From JAZDIU01 sp043804635 (GTDB taxonomy: Bacteria; Chloroflexota; Dehalococcoidia; Dehalococcoidales; UBA2162), in the NCBI GenBank assembly GCA_043804635.1, contig JAZDIU010000052.1, positions 1 to 31,571 on the forward strand: DNA of 31,571 nt. Reading direction: 5' to 3'. Every line of letters begins with the position of its first letter. Position 1 is the first letter of the stretch. Below, one piece after another: positions 1 through 7,112 of the stretch. A program made the translations under genes and the position numbers. Under the pieces are notes generated by a model that ran no database searches, had not been told where the DNA came from, and saw nothing but the letters and a program-made list of their open reading frames with translations.

Positions 1-180
1 CAGTCCAACATTCCTGTGATCATGGTTAGCGGCGCAGGCGGAGTAAATCCGGCAGCTAGGTCTATTGATATTGGTGCGGATGATTACATCAGGAAACCGT
101 TCAGTTCAGGCGAGTTGCTAGCTCGTATAAAAGCGAAATTAAGACGTAGTGCGCCGAGACCCATACAGCCTGAATCCTGA
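1..180 (+). CDS. Response regulator receiver domain, C-terminal end (partial)
   Basis: The open frame enters from the left edge and stops at 178-180. The 59 visible residues match the end of a CheY-like receiver domain: a beta-4 strand with PVIMVSG, the 'D-IGADDYIRKPF' segment with the conserved Lys-Pro pair, and a last helix SSGELLARIKAKLRR. The phosphorylated Asp would lie upstream, outside the window. The protein ends about ten residues after the receiver fold, so no DNA-binding output domain follows; any output or sensor domain would have to be N-terminal, or this is a single-domain regulator. The partner kinase is not visible. Confidence 0.85.
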   Translation, partial: QSNIPVIMVSGAGGVNPAARSIDIGADDYIRKPFSSGELLARIKAKLRRSAPRPIQPES

Positions 181-714
181 AAGTCTGATGAATGACCTAC
201 GAAAATTTTGCTACCAGACCAAAGAGATATATCATCAGATATTTACGTACAATATTTAACTCTAAAGGATTTGAACGAGTTATAACCAGCTAGCATCCTG
301 TATAAAGAGCCCTGCACAAAAGAGGCAATTGTACACAAGCTATTAGAAAACACTTTGTTATGTTTGTTAATCAACAGATTTATAAATTCTGCTTCGGTTA
401 ACTGTAAATGAATCTTCCAACGCTTAACGGCTTTATTTTATACGGGATTCCTTTAAGAAATTGATAGCCCCGAGGGTGGGTAAATAATTAAGAAGTTGAT
501 AAATTAAAACCTCATATCGTTCTATTGACTCTCTTCCCTTGCAAGGGAAGAGAGTTAGGGTTTTAAGATGTTTGGCTCGCACCGCTCGCCAAACATCTAG
601 TTAAAGAACCCCGCACGAGAACGAAAACTAAAGCTCGGACAGATTAGTAAAATTAAACCCATCCTCTTAATCGAAAAAGGGATATCCAGGATTTCTTCTA
701 AGATTATAACTTTG
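181..714. other. 534-base gap without a convincing gene
   Basis: AT-rich stretch between the response regulator stop and the ridA stop. Its right half holds two strong inverted repeats (528-555 and 566-598, listed separately). The minus strand is open for about 64 codons (437 to 243) but has no good start or ribosome binding site and matches no family I recognise. I see no RNA gene. Confidence 0.6.
528..598. repeat. Two adjacent hairpins, REP/MITE-like intergenic element
   Basis: 528-555 is a perfect 28-base palindrome (half-site ACTCTCTTCCCTTG). It is followed by TTAGGGTTTT and a second inverted repeat with an 11-bp stem (AGATGTTTGGC at 566-576, GCCAAACATCT at 588-598) and an 11-base loop. 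A purine/pyrimidine palindrome followed by TTAGGG is typical of dispersed intergenic repeats in bacterial chromosomes. Either hairpin could also help end transcription from the convergent flanking genes, but neither has a clear T-run. Confidence 0.6.
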
Positions 715-1170
715 CTAAATCTCTAGAATCATTTCAATCTCCACGGGCATTTGGTTCGGTAGAGCCGACACCCCGACAGCCGAGCGGGCGTGTTTCCCAA
801 GTTCTCCGAATACGGCAACCAGCAAATCCGAACATCCGTTAATGACTTTGGGCTGGTCTTTGAAGTCCTCCGTGCAATTTACCATACCCAAGACTTTCAC
901 TACCCGCTTGACTTTATCGAGGCTGCCGATTGCTACTTTCACGGATGCCAGACAATTCAAGGCTACATTACGAGCGGTCTGGTAGCCTTCTTCAACGGTC
1001 AATTCCCGTCCCAACTTTCCTGAGATTTTGATTTTTCCATCATTGAAAGGACCGTGTCCTGAGATAAAAAGAAGGTTACCGGTTTTAACGGTAGGAACGT
1101 AGTTCGCCACCGGTTTCGGCGATTGCGGAAGAACCAGTCCTAACTCCTTTAGTTTATCTTCGGCACTCAT
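715..1170 (-). CDS. RidA family protein (YjgF/YER057c/UK114)
   Basis: A 151-residue protein of the RidA fold. Members hydrolyse reactive enamine/imine intermediates made by PLP enzymes, or act in related deaminase roles. The N-terminal part has NYVPTVKTGNLLFISGHGP, and the C-terminal part has the family signature HARSAVGVSALPNQMPVEIE, including the Arg that in RidA binds the substrate carboxylate. At about 150 residues it is longer than classical RidA (about 130) and fits the longer YjgF-like subfamily. The ATG start is supported by GGAGG a few bases upstream. It is last in a run of minus-strand genes but is 144 bases from the ferredoxin gene, so it may have its own promoter. Substrate unknown. 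Confidence 0.9.
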   Translation of the reverse strand: MSAEDKLKELGLVLPQSPKPVANYVPTVKTGNLLFISGHGPFNDGKIKISGKLGRELTVEEGYQTARNVALNCLASVKVAIGSLDKVKRVVKVLGMVNCTEDFKDQPKVINGCSDLLVAVFGELGKHARSAVGVSALPNQMPVEIEMILEI

Positions 1171-1229
1171 TTTGCCTCCTTTATTTTGATTGCCATCTAT
1201 GTTCGTTTATTTTATGCTATCATCGTTTG

Positions 1230-1287
1230 CCCGTATCCTGTCCCGTACTTGATACGGGATTGATACTGATAAGAGGGTGCTCCTCTT
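1230..1287. repeat. Intergenic hairpins with CCGTACTTGATACGG core
   Basis: CCCGTATC at 1230-1237 pairs with GATACGGG at 1251-1258. The inner 15-mer CCGTACTTGATACGG (1243-1257) recurs exactly at 11504-11518 and with a two-base difference at 27593-27607. A second small hairpin follows (AAGAGG, five-base loop, CCTCTT, near 1271-1287). The element sits between the ferredoxin stop and the ridA start and may act as a terminator or processing site. Confidence 0.5.
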
Positions 1288-1314
1288 TTAGCCAGTTGGG
1301 GATGAGTGAGCTGA

Positions 1315-2040
1315 TTAGTCCGATAACACTTCGCCTTTAACCCCGATGGTTATTTCCTTAAGGGGAATATCCCTACCGCTCAATTCAATTGCCCTTTGAG
1401 CCATATGCACCAGTCCTGAACAACAGGGCACTTCCATATGCACTACGGTCAAACTCTTCAATTGTGCACGACTCAGAATTTCAGTCAGTTTCTTTAGATG
1501 GGCTTGGAAATCGTCCAGTTTGGGACAAGCTACTAACAAACTATGGTTCTTCAAAAAGTCGCGGTGAAAGCCAGCGTAAGCAAAAGGGACACAATCTGCC
1601 GCCAGTACCACGTCAGCCCCTTGAAGGAAGGGCGCCGTCGGCGGAACTAAAGTAAGTTGAACCGGCCAGTGCCGGAGCATCGATGGTTGTTTCTCCGCTT
1701 CTTCGAGAATCGCTTCTGGTGTTTCCGGTCTCTCGAACCGTCTAACGGTAGCCGAAGGACAACCACAGGGCAGATTATCAGTAACTTTCTTTAAGTCCAT
1801 ATGAAGTTTTGCGGCTTCCTCGTCGAACTCTTCAGAGGCTCTCTCCTCGATGGTGATGGCTCCCTGCGGGCATTCTCCGAGGCAAGCTCCCAGGCCGTCG
1901 CAATAAGTCTCGCTCACAAGCTTTGCCTTGCCATCGATAATTTTCAAAGCCCCCTCGACACAGCCCGGGACACATACACCGCAGCCGTTGCACTTCTCCT
2001 CATCGATTTTTACAATTTTTCTTATCGTCTTCGCTTTCAT
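1315..2040 (-). CDS. 4Fe-4S ferredoxin-type protein with C-terminal Cys-containing domain
   Basis: A 241-residue soluble iron-sulfur protein. The N-terminus has a complete cluster motif (C17, C20, C23, C27) and a second motif CDGLGACLGECP (C47, C53, C57) in which the usual second Cys is Leu. Next comes a conserved-looking LPCGCPSATVRRF segment, then a domain of about 120 residues with AADCVPFAY, ACPKLDD and VPCCSGL, which carries further Cys. Proteins of this layout are common in strict anaerobes, usually named only as ferredoxins; they are probably electron carriers of unknown partner. The start is four bases after the zinc-ribbon stop codon, and its ribosome binding site GGAGG is the Gly-Gly codons ending that gene, so the two are translationally coupled. 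Confidence 0.85.
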   Translation of the reverse strand: MKAKTIRKIVKIDEEKCNGCGVCVPGCVEGALKIIDGKAKLVSETYCDGLGACLGECPQGAITIEERASEEFDEEAAKLHMDLKKVTDNLPCGCPSATVRRFERPETPEAILEEAEKQPSMLRHWPVQLTLVPPTAPFLQGADVVLAADCVPFAYAGFHRDFLKNHSLLVACPKLDDFQAHLKKLTEILSRAQLKSLTVVHMEVPCCSGLVHMAQRAIELSGRDIPLKEITIGVKGEVLSD

Positions 2041-2041
2041 T

Positions 2042-2290
2042 TTAGCCTCCAGATTTTTTATCCATAATGCCCTTCAATTCTTTCCATCTCTCCTCACCCA
2101 GGCACTGGCGGGCGGCTGCACACCAGTCGATGCAGGAAGGCACTTTATCCTTGTAAACCATCGTGCCGCACTTCTGGCATTTTATCCTCAATTCGTCGGA
2201 GAAAATTTCAACGTCTGCTCCACAGTTCGGGCATTTATGCAATGAAACACGTAGATTTCTAAAATCCTGTCCCGGACACTTACCCGCCAT
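2042..2290 (-). CDS. Small zinc-ribbon protein (CPGQD family)
   Basis: About 82 residues. CPNCG and CQKCG form a rubredoxin-like or zinc-ribbon knuckle pair, followed by VPSCIDWCAAARQC, giving eight Cys including the N-terminal CPGQD. Similar small proteins in anaerobes are often labelled 'phosphohydrolase' without evidence; the Cys pattern points to metal binding instead. A GTG at 2299 extends the frame by three residues, but ATG at 2288-2290 has GGAGG eight bases upstream and is preferred. It is transcribed with the downstream ferredoxin, and an FNR/CRP-like palindrome lies 65 bases in front. The function is unknown; the context suggests redox metabolism. Confidence 0.75.
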   Translation of the reverse strand: MAGKCPGQDFRNLRVSLHKCPNCGADVEIFSDELRIKCQKCGTMVYKDKVPSCIDWCAAARQCLGEERWKELKGIMDKKSGG

Positions 2291-2355
2291 TTCTGTCACC
2301 TCCTCTCGGATTTCTAACTTCTAAAATAATAATAAAGCTTATCACCAATCTCTAC

Positions 2356-2371
2356 TATGATTTGAATCATA
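2356..2371. promoter_or_regulatory. FNR/CRP-like palindrome upstream of the zinc-ribbon/ferredoxin operon
   Basis: TATGATTTGAATCATA is an inverted repeat with 7-bp arms and a two-base centre. It contains TGAT-N4-ATCA, the core of the FNR box (TTGAT-N4-ATCAA). On the minus strand a possible -10 (TATTAT, 2334-2329) would put the box centre about 40 bases before the start of transcription, the classic activator position. The neighbouring gene encodes a Crp/Fnr-family regulator, the natural candidate to bind it. Confidence 0.5.
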
Positions 2372-2396
2372 TAGGGGGAAACTGAAGAAGATTTAA

Positions 2397-2434
2397 GATT
2401 TATGAATACAAACTAAGCTCGTAAATCATAAATC
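2397..2434. terminator. Inverted repeat at the 3' end of the Crp/Fnr gene
   Basis: GATTTATGA (2397-2405) and TCATAAATC (2426-2434) are a perfect 9-bp inverted repeat with a 20-base loop, starting at the regulator stop codon. It is AT-rich and lacks a clean T-run, so a terminator role is possible but weak. The same TAAATC/ATAAATC wording recurs near 5991-6015. Confidence 0.3.
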
Positions 2435-3113
2435 AAAGTCTAGGTGGTCCTTCGCTCAACAGCCTGAGCTTCCGTTCATCTAGGATGGTAATTTTACCAC
2501 GAGTGGAGCGAATAATGCCTCTGTCTTTTAGTTGGCTCATTACCCGGATAGCGGTCTCGGTAGTCGTCCCGGCCATATCGGCGATTTCCTGGCGAGTGAA
2601 AGGCAGAGTATTGCCCAGCTTTGTCGAAAGCATCACCAGTATGCTGGCAAGACGCTGTTCGACTCTTTCTCCAGCGAAGTCTCTGAGGCGGCTCTGAGCG
2701 TCTCTAAGCCGTTCTCCCAGGATATTTATAACTCTAAGCGCTACCTGGGGACGATTAGCTAGGAAAGATAAGAATTCTCTTTTCTTAATGGCAAGTACTT
2801 TAGTGTCAGTAACCGACTGGGCGGAAGCCGGGTAGGGCTTGTTTTCAAAGACCGCCACCTCACCCACCGTTTCGCCGGGACCAAAGAAAGCGATAATGAA
2901 TTCCTTTCCTGAAGAGGAATGTTTGAGCGCTTTCACCTTACCTTCAGTAATAATGTAGAACCAGTCAGCCGAGTCTCCTTCCCAAAAGAGGAATTCGTTT
3001 GACATAATGTTGCGTTCAGTAAACAGGTTAGCCAATTCGCCGAGTTCGTCATCGCTTAGACTGGCGAAAATAAAGGATTGCTTTAAAATCTGGACTTTGT
3101 TACTTTGTGGCAA
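2433..3113 (-). CDS. Crp/Fnr family transcriptional regulator
   Basis: 226 residues with the standard two-domain layout: a cyclic-nucleotide-binding-type beta-roll (about 10-130, with GDSADWFYIITEGKVK and FFGPGETVGEVAVF), a dimerisation helix (about 130-155), and a winged helix (about 165-220, FTRQEIADMAGTTTETAIRVMSQL). The N-terminal cysteines of oxygen-sensing Fnr are absent, so it is not a classical 4Fe-4S Fnr; the effector is unknown. The start is TTG, chosen because AAGGGA lies five bases upstream and the next ATG would cut into the sensor domain. It is 19 bases downstream of the lipoprotein gene and probably shares the guaA transcript. The palindrome at 2356-2371 may be its target. Confidence 0.9.
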   Translation of the reverse strand: MPQSNKVQILKQSFIFASLSDDELGELANLFTERNIMSNEFLFWEGDSADWFYIITEGKVKALKHSSSGKEFIIAFFGPGETVGEVAVFENKPYPASAQSVTDTKVLAIKKREFLSFLANRPQVALRVINILGERLRDAQSRLRDFAGERVEQRLASILVMLSTKLGNTLPFTRQEIADMAGTTTETAIRVMSQLKDRGIIRSTRGKITILDERKLRLLSEGPPRL

Positions 3114-3132
3114 CGATATCCCTTAAAAATTT

Positions 3133-4041
3133 TTACTTGGTAGTCCCGTACACTCTTATCATCCAGTTAGTGTTGCTCTGGTCCAAATATGAACCTCCAG
3201 AAAAGCTGAAGAGCCACTGGTACCGGACTCTAAAAGTCCCACTAATATTCTCCGAAGCATACGAGTGTTGATTACTAGTGCTGTTGTCGGCACTCATGAC
3301 GCCGGATGGAGAGAAGAAGTGAATGTAGAATTTATCACTTACTTCAACATTTGGGATGTCTATCTCCCTCCATGGAGTAGTACCTGCTTTGGATGAATAA
3401 CTGGATTCGTAAAGTGGTTTCATGTCTTTATTCCAAATGGCTATACTCCCGTTAGTCATACCTACTAATTGCACCTGTTTAATGATGAAAGGTTTAGACG
3501 GTGGTGAGAAATCAACGAGATAACCCATGTTCTGTGTATTCCACCGTAAAGAGAAATCTGCTTTACCGTCATCGTATTTAAGCTCGATTATCTTTTCTTT
3601 CACCAGCAGAGATGATGAACGGTTTCCAACGCTAATGTTGTAAGTCCCGGGTCTATCCTTAGATAACGCAAAAGTTATCGTTTGTGATCCACCCGCTTCT
3701 ATGGTAACCTCTTTTGTCTCCACCTTGACCCCCTCTAATGTTAATGTTACGGGGTAAATGCCCTCACTACCACCAATGTTTCTAATTACGGCTTTGACGC
3801 TGACATTTTCCCCAGCCATCACCGTAAAAGGTTCAAAAGATAGTGAAGTTACTTCAAATTCAGCGGGTTTAGGAGCTGGGGTGGTTTCTGCAGGAGGTGA
3901 AGTAGGAGCTTGGGTTGGAGCGGCCGTTGGACTTGTTTCGGAGATGGGCGTTAGAGGTGGCGCCGGTGTGCCGGTACATCCTTCAAGAACAAGCCATAAA
4001 GATACTAGTAAAGCCACTACAATAATCCGTATTCTACGCAT
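3133..4041 (-). CDS. Secreted lipoprotein with CARDB-like domain
   Basis: 302 residues. A basic n-region and hydrophobic stretch end in the lipobox LEGC (Cys22), so it should be lipid-anchored outside the cell membrane. A Pro/Thr-rich linker (about 23-58) leads to an Ig-like CARDB-type domain (about 60-147; VSVKAVIRNIGGSEGIYPVTL, then GTYNISVGNRSSSLLV), typical of cell-surface adhesion or scaffold domains. The last 150 residues form an unrecognised beta-rich domain, probably another binding module. ATG has GGAGGTG upstream. It lies 19 bases from guaA and 19 from the Crp/Fnr gene, suggesting one operon although no functional link is evident. The enzyme making this lipid anchor (lgt) is also in the window. 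Confidence 0.8.
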   Translation of the reverse strand: MRRIRIIVVALLVSLWLVLEGCTGTPAPPLTPISETSPTAAPTQAPTSPPAETTPAPKPAEFEVTSLSFEPFTVMAGENVSVKAVIRNIGGSEGIYPVTLTLEGVKVETKEVTIEAGGSQTITFALSKDRPGTYNISVGNRSSSLLVKEKIIELKYDDGKADFSLRWNTQNMGYLVDFSPPSKPFIIKQVQLVGMTNGSIAIWNKDMKPLYESSYSSKAGTTPWREIDIPNVEVSDKFYIHFFSPSGVMSADNSTSNQHSYASENISGTFRVRYQWLFSFSGGSYLDQSNTNWMIRVYGTTK

Positions 4042-4060
4042 TATTGCACCTCCTGTTTAT

Positions 4061-5743
4061 TTATTCCCACTCTATGGTCGAGGGTGGTTTGGAGGTTATA
4101 TCGTAGACAACACGGTTGACTCCGGGCACTTCGTTAACGATACGGTTTGAAATTCGTGCCAGGACATCATAGGGGAGGCGAGCCCAGTCGGCGGTCATCG
4201 CATCTTCACTGGTTACGGCGCGGATAGCCACCAGATTACCGTAAGTGCGGTAATCGCCCATCACACCGACGCTTCTGACATCGGTCAGCACGGTAAAGGT
4301 CTGCCAGAGCTGGCGATAAAGCTTAGCTCTCTTAATCTCGTTCATCAGAATATAGTCAGCCGAGCGCAAAATTTCAAGCCGCTCTCTGGTAACTTCACCG
4401 ATGACGCGGATGGCAAGCCCGGGACCCGGAAAAGGCTGGCGCCAGACCATCTCTTCCGGCATACCCAGCTCAAGTCCTACCTTGCGCACCTCGTCTTTAA
4501 AAAGATAGCGTAAAGGTTCGATTAAGCTGAGCCGCATCTTTGCCGGCAATCCGCCGACGTTATGATGGGTTTTTATCTTGGCTGAGGCAGTACTGCCCGA
4601 AGACGCGCTCTCGATGACATCGGGATAGAGTGTCCCTTGAGCAAGGAAGTCGACCTTGCCTATTTTGTTAGCTTCTTCTTCGAATACGTTGATAAATTCT
4701 TCGCCGATGACTTTGCGCTTCTTCTCCGGGTCGATAACTCCCTTTAGCCGGTCGAGGAATCTATCGGTAGCATCGACGTGAATAATGTTCATCCCCATAT
4801 TCTGGCGGAAGACTTTCATTGTCCTTTCGACTTCCTCACGGCGCAGCAGCCCGTTGTTGACGAAGATACACGTAAGCTGGTCGCCGATTGCCCGGTGAAT
4901 TAAAGTAGCCACCACCGCCGAGTCCACTCCTCCGGAAAGGGCATTGATAACCTTGCCTCGGCATACCTGCTCCTGGATGCGGGCGATACTTTCATTGATA
5001 AAACTGCCGATGGTCCAGTTTCCCTTGCAGCCGCATACCTTGTAGGCGAAATTCTTCAGTATGGTCGTCCCTTGGGGCGTATGGGCAACCTCGGGGTGAA
5101 ACTGGAGGCCGAACATTCCTTTATCGTTACCCATCGCTGCAATCGGCGAATTCTCGGTATAAGCGAGGACTCGGAAACCGGCTGGCATTTCCTCGATTCT
5201 ATCGCCGTGACTCATCCAGACCGTTATGGGACTATCCATGCCGGCGAATAAAGGCGAATTGGCGTCGCTAAGATGAAGGATGGCGTGGCCGTACTCTTGC
5301 TTTTCTCCCGGCGCCACTCGGCCACCCAGTTGTTGAGTGATTGCCTGCATACCGTAGCAAATTCCCAATACCGGCAAATGGCTCTCATAAATATAAGGCG
5401 CGGCTAGCGGTGCGTTAGGTTGATAAACACTGGCCGGTCCGCCGGACAGGATAAAACCCTTGGGTTTTAGTGCCGCTATTTTTTCCCACGGAGCATCATA
5501 AGAGACTAGCCCACAGTATACTTTGCATTCCCTGATTCGCCGGGCGATAAGCAGACTGTATTGGGAACCGAAGTCGATGACAACTATCGTCTCACGCTCA
5601 CCGCTCAAAGCCTCCTCGGCTGTAGCTGGCTGCTCGCCGCTTTTCTCTTTGGCAATCTCCAGATAGGTAGAGACTTCAATGTCGCCGCTGGTGGTTACCC
5701 GGCGGGTATCTGGAATTTGTTTGGGTTGTTTTTCTGCTGTCAT
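4061..5743 (-). CDS. guaA: GMP synthase (glutamine-hydrolysing)
   Basis: Converts XMP, glutamine and ATP to GMP. The class I glutamine amidotransferase domain has GICYGMQ (nucleophile Cys129) and QFHPE (His216, Glu218). The ATP pyrophosphatase domain has the PP-loop LSGGVDSA (about 269-276), and the C-terminal dimerisation domain ends in the invariant STIEWE. The protein has 560 residues against the usual 510-525. The excess is an N-terminal extension of about 50 polar residues before the normal beginning IVVIDFGSQYS. The start ATG has AGGAG nine bases upstream and a good promoter in front, so the extension seems to be translated. First gene of a minus-strand run with the lipoprotein and the Crp/Fnr gene. 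Confidence 0.97.
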   Translation of the reverse strand: MTAEKQPKQIPDTRRVTTSGDIEVSTYLEIAKEKSGEQPATAEEALSGERETIVVIDFGSQYSLLIARRIRECKVYCGLVSYDAPWEKIAALKPKGFILSGGPASVYQPNAPLAAPYIYESHLPVLGICYGMQAITQQLGGRVAPGEKQEYGHAILHLSDANSPLFAGMDSPITVWMSHGDRIEEMPAGFRVLAYTENSPIAAMGNDKGMFGLQFHPEVAHTPQGTTILKNFAYKVCGCKGNWTIGSFINESIARIQEQVCRGKVINALSGGVDSAVVATLIHRAIGDQLTCIFVNNGLLRREEVERTMKVFRQNMGMNIIHVDATDRFLDRLKGVIDPEKKRKVIGEEFINVFEEEANKIGKVDFLAQGTLYPDVIESASSGSTASAKIKTHHNVGGLPAKMRLSLIEPLRYLFKDEVRKVGLELGMPEEMVWRQPFPGPGLAIRVIGEVTRERLEILRSADYILMNEIKRAKLYRQLWQTFTVLTDVRSVGVMGDYRTYGNLVAIRAVTSEDAMTADWARLPYDVLARISNRIVNEVPGVNRVVYDITSKPPSTIEWE

Positions 5744-5768
5744 AAAAACCGGCTCCTGATTTTGCTAC

Positions 5769-5796
5769 ATTATACCACTATTGAATCAAAGCTCAA
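5769..5796 (-). promoter_or_regulatory. guaA promoter
   Basis: On the minus strand, TTGAGC (5796-5791), a 16-base spacer and a perfect TATAAT (5774-5769) precede guaA by about 25 bases. This supports the annotated upstream start. Confidence 0.6.
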
Positions 5797-6015
5797 ATCT
5801 CAAAGGCTTGCCCCTGCTACCTTATCTTGAACAGGGGTCAAAGCCACAAACCAAAAATTTAAATCTGAGAGAGGAAGATTTAGGAGATAAGAGTTCACTC
5901 GCTTGTCATGCTGGAGGAGTCCCGATGAAATCGGGACGACGGCCTGTCCTGAGCCTGTCGAAGGAAAGCATCTGGTGGGGTGGTTCACAAATCTTAAATC
6001 AAATATCATAAATCG
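5797..6015. repeat. Intergenic island of hairpin repeats between guaA and tsaC
   Basis: The 308-base divergent gap (5744-6051) holds no gene. It contains an imperfect inverted repeat (CCCCTG at 5811-5816, CAGGGGT at 5832-5838, with GGCTT/AAAGCC flanks), a perfect 8-bp stem GTCCCGAT-GAA-ATCGGGAC (5919-5937), and CCTGAGCCTGTCGAAGG (about 5948-5964), a string found in dispersed intergenic repeats of many bacteria. AAATC-rich words flank it. It looks like stacked REP-type elements. Confidence 0.55.
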
Positions 6016-6030
6016 TAGTATGCTATACTA
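6016..6030 (+). promoter_or_regulatory. tsaC -10 region within a small palindrome
   Basis: TAGTAT-GCT-ATACTA is an inverted repeat with 6-bp arms that includes TATACT (6024-6029), a plausible -10 box 22 bases before the tsaC start. No convincing -35 box was found. Confidence 0.35.
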
Positions 6031-6051
6031 ATCTCAGTTAAAGGAAGCTGA

Positions 6052-6681
6052 ATGCCAGGCAAATCTACAACCGCGATTAAGTCCCAGATTGAGAAGGGAA
6101 TTTCTATTTTGAAGAGAGGTGGACTGGTTGCCTTCCCTACCGACACTGTCTACGGGTTAGGGGCTTGTGCAACACTTCCTAAGGCTGTAGAAAAAGTCTA
6201 TAAAGTGAAGAACCGGCCAAAAACTATGGCGTTGCCGGTACTTGTGGCTAACGAGTCTCAAATAAGCAAATTCGCTGAACGAGTTCCGCCGGTTGCATGG
6301 CTTCTCATCCGCCGCTTTATGCCCGGCGCCCTGACCATAGTCTTACCAAAATCGTCTTTAATTCCCGATATCGTTACTGCCGGCGGTACCACGGTTGCTA
6401 TTCGTATTCCGGCTCATCCTGTTCCAATTGCTTTGATTGAAGGTCTTGGGACACCTGTTATCGGTACGAGCGCCAATCTCAGCGGTAAGCCGAGCCCGCT
6501 GACTGCTGAAGGAGTTTATGCCCAGCTTGGCGATAACGTAGGCTTGATTATCGATGGCGGTCGCTGCTCGGGTGGCAAAGAATCTACGGTGGTTGATGTG
6601 ACCGGAGAGGCTCCAATAATTATGCGAGAAGGTGCTATCTCAAAAAAAGAAATCGAAGAAATATTAAGGAGTAAAGAATAA
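6052..6681 (+). CDS. tsaC: L-threonylcarbamoyladenylate synthase (TsaC/Sua5/YrdC family)
   Basis: 209 residues, single YrdC domain. Makes threonylcarbamoyl-AMP from threonine, bicarbonate and ATP, the first step of the t6A37 modification of ANN-decoding tRNAs. Visible family features are RGGLVAFPTDTVYGLGA near the N-terminus, KVKNRPKTMALPVLV (the KxR substrate-binding region), RRFMPGALTIVL, TVAIRIPAHP, and GTSANLSGKPSP (the S-x-x-N motif). The C-terminus IIREGA-like segment (IIMREGAISKKEIEEIL) is typical. It lacks the C-terminal Sua5 domain, so it is the short TsaC type. AAAGGAAG precedes the ATG. Its stop overlaps the rpiB start by one base. Confidence 0.94.
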   Translation: MPGKSTTAIKSQIEKGISILKRGGLVAFPTDTVYGLGACATLPKAVEKVYKVKNRPKTMALPVLVANESQISKFAERVPPVAWLLIRRFMPGALTIVLPKSSLIPDIVTAGGTTVAIRIPAHPVPIALIEGLGTPVIGTSANLSGKPSPLTAEGVYAQLGDNVGLIIDGGRCSGGKESTVVDVTGEAPIIMREGAISKKEIEEILRSKE

Positions 6682-7112
6682 TGCGTATTGCTATCGGCTG
6701 TGACCACAGAGGACTGGAGCTTAAGAAATCGGTCATTAAATTAATTACTGCCGCCGGGCATAGCTATGAAGACTTCGGCTGTAAAACCACTGATCCAGTC
6801 GATTATCCGGACATTGCGGTGAAAGTAGCAAAAGCAGTGGCTAAGGGTGATTTTGACAAAGGTATCCTGATATGCAATACAGGCATCGGTATGTGTATTG
6901 CCGCTAATAAAATAAAGGGAATAAGAGCTGCTCTGTGTCATAACGATTTTTGTGCTCGGATGGCTCGACAGCATAACGATGCCAATATTCTCTGTTTAGG
7001 AGCAGCAGAATCAAAAGAAATAGCCGGAATCGTTAATACCTTTCTTTCCGAAGAATTCGAGGGCGGAAGACACCAGCGGCGATTGGACAAGATAAAAGAT
7101 TTAGGGAGTTAG
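6681..7112 (+). CDS. rpiB: Ribose-5-phosphate isomerase B
   Basis: 143 residues of the RpiB/LacA/LacB family, interconverting ribose 5-phosphate and ribulose 5-phosphate in the pentose phosphate pathway. The N-terminus IAIGCDHRGLELKK holds the phosphate-binding CDH(A/R)G motif, and CNTGIGMCIAANK includes the anion-hole GTGxG-like loop with the active-site Cys. CHNDFCARMARQHNDANILCLG is the conserved ALCHD...AR.HN.ANVL region. The ATG overlaps the tsaC stop (TAATG), with AGGAG just upstream, so it is coupled to tsaC. The last 12 bases overlap the end of the convergent MFS gene. Confidence 0.95.
   Translation: MRIAIGCDHRGLELKKSVIKLITAAGHSYEDFGCKTTDPVDYPDIAVKVAKAVAKGDFDKGILICNTGIGMCIAANKIKGIRAALCHNDFCARMARQHNDANILCLGAAESKEIAGIVNTFLSEEFEGGRHQRRLDKIKDLGS

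Noticed and set aside
243..437. 64-codon open frame on the minus strand in the 181-714 gap
   Set aside because: It has no ATG or good alternative start near its N-terminus, no ribosome binding site, and matches no family I know; a slight resemblance to a winged-helix segment is not enough.
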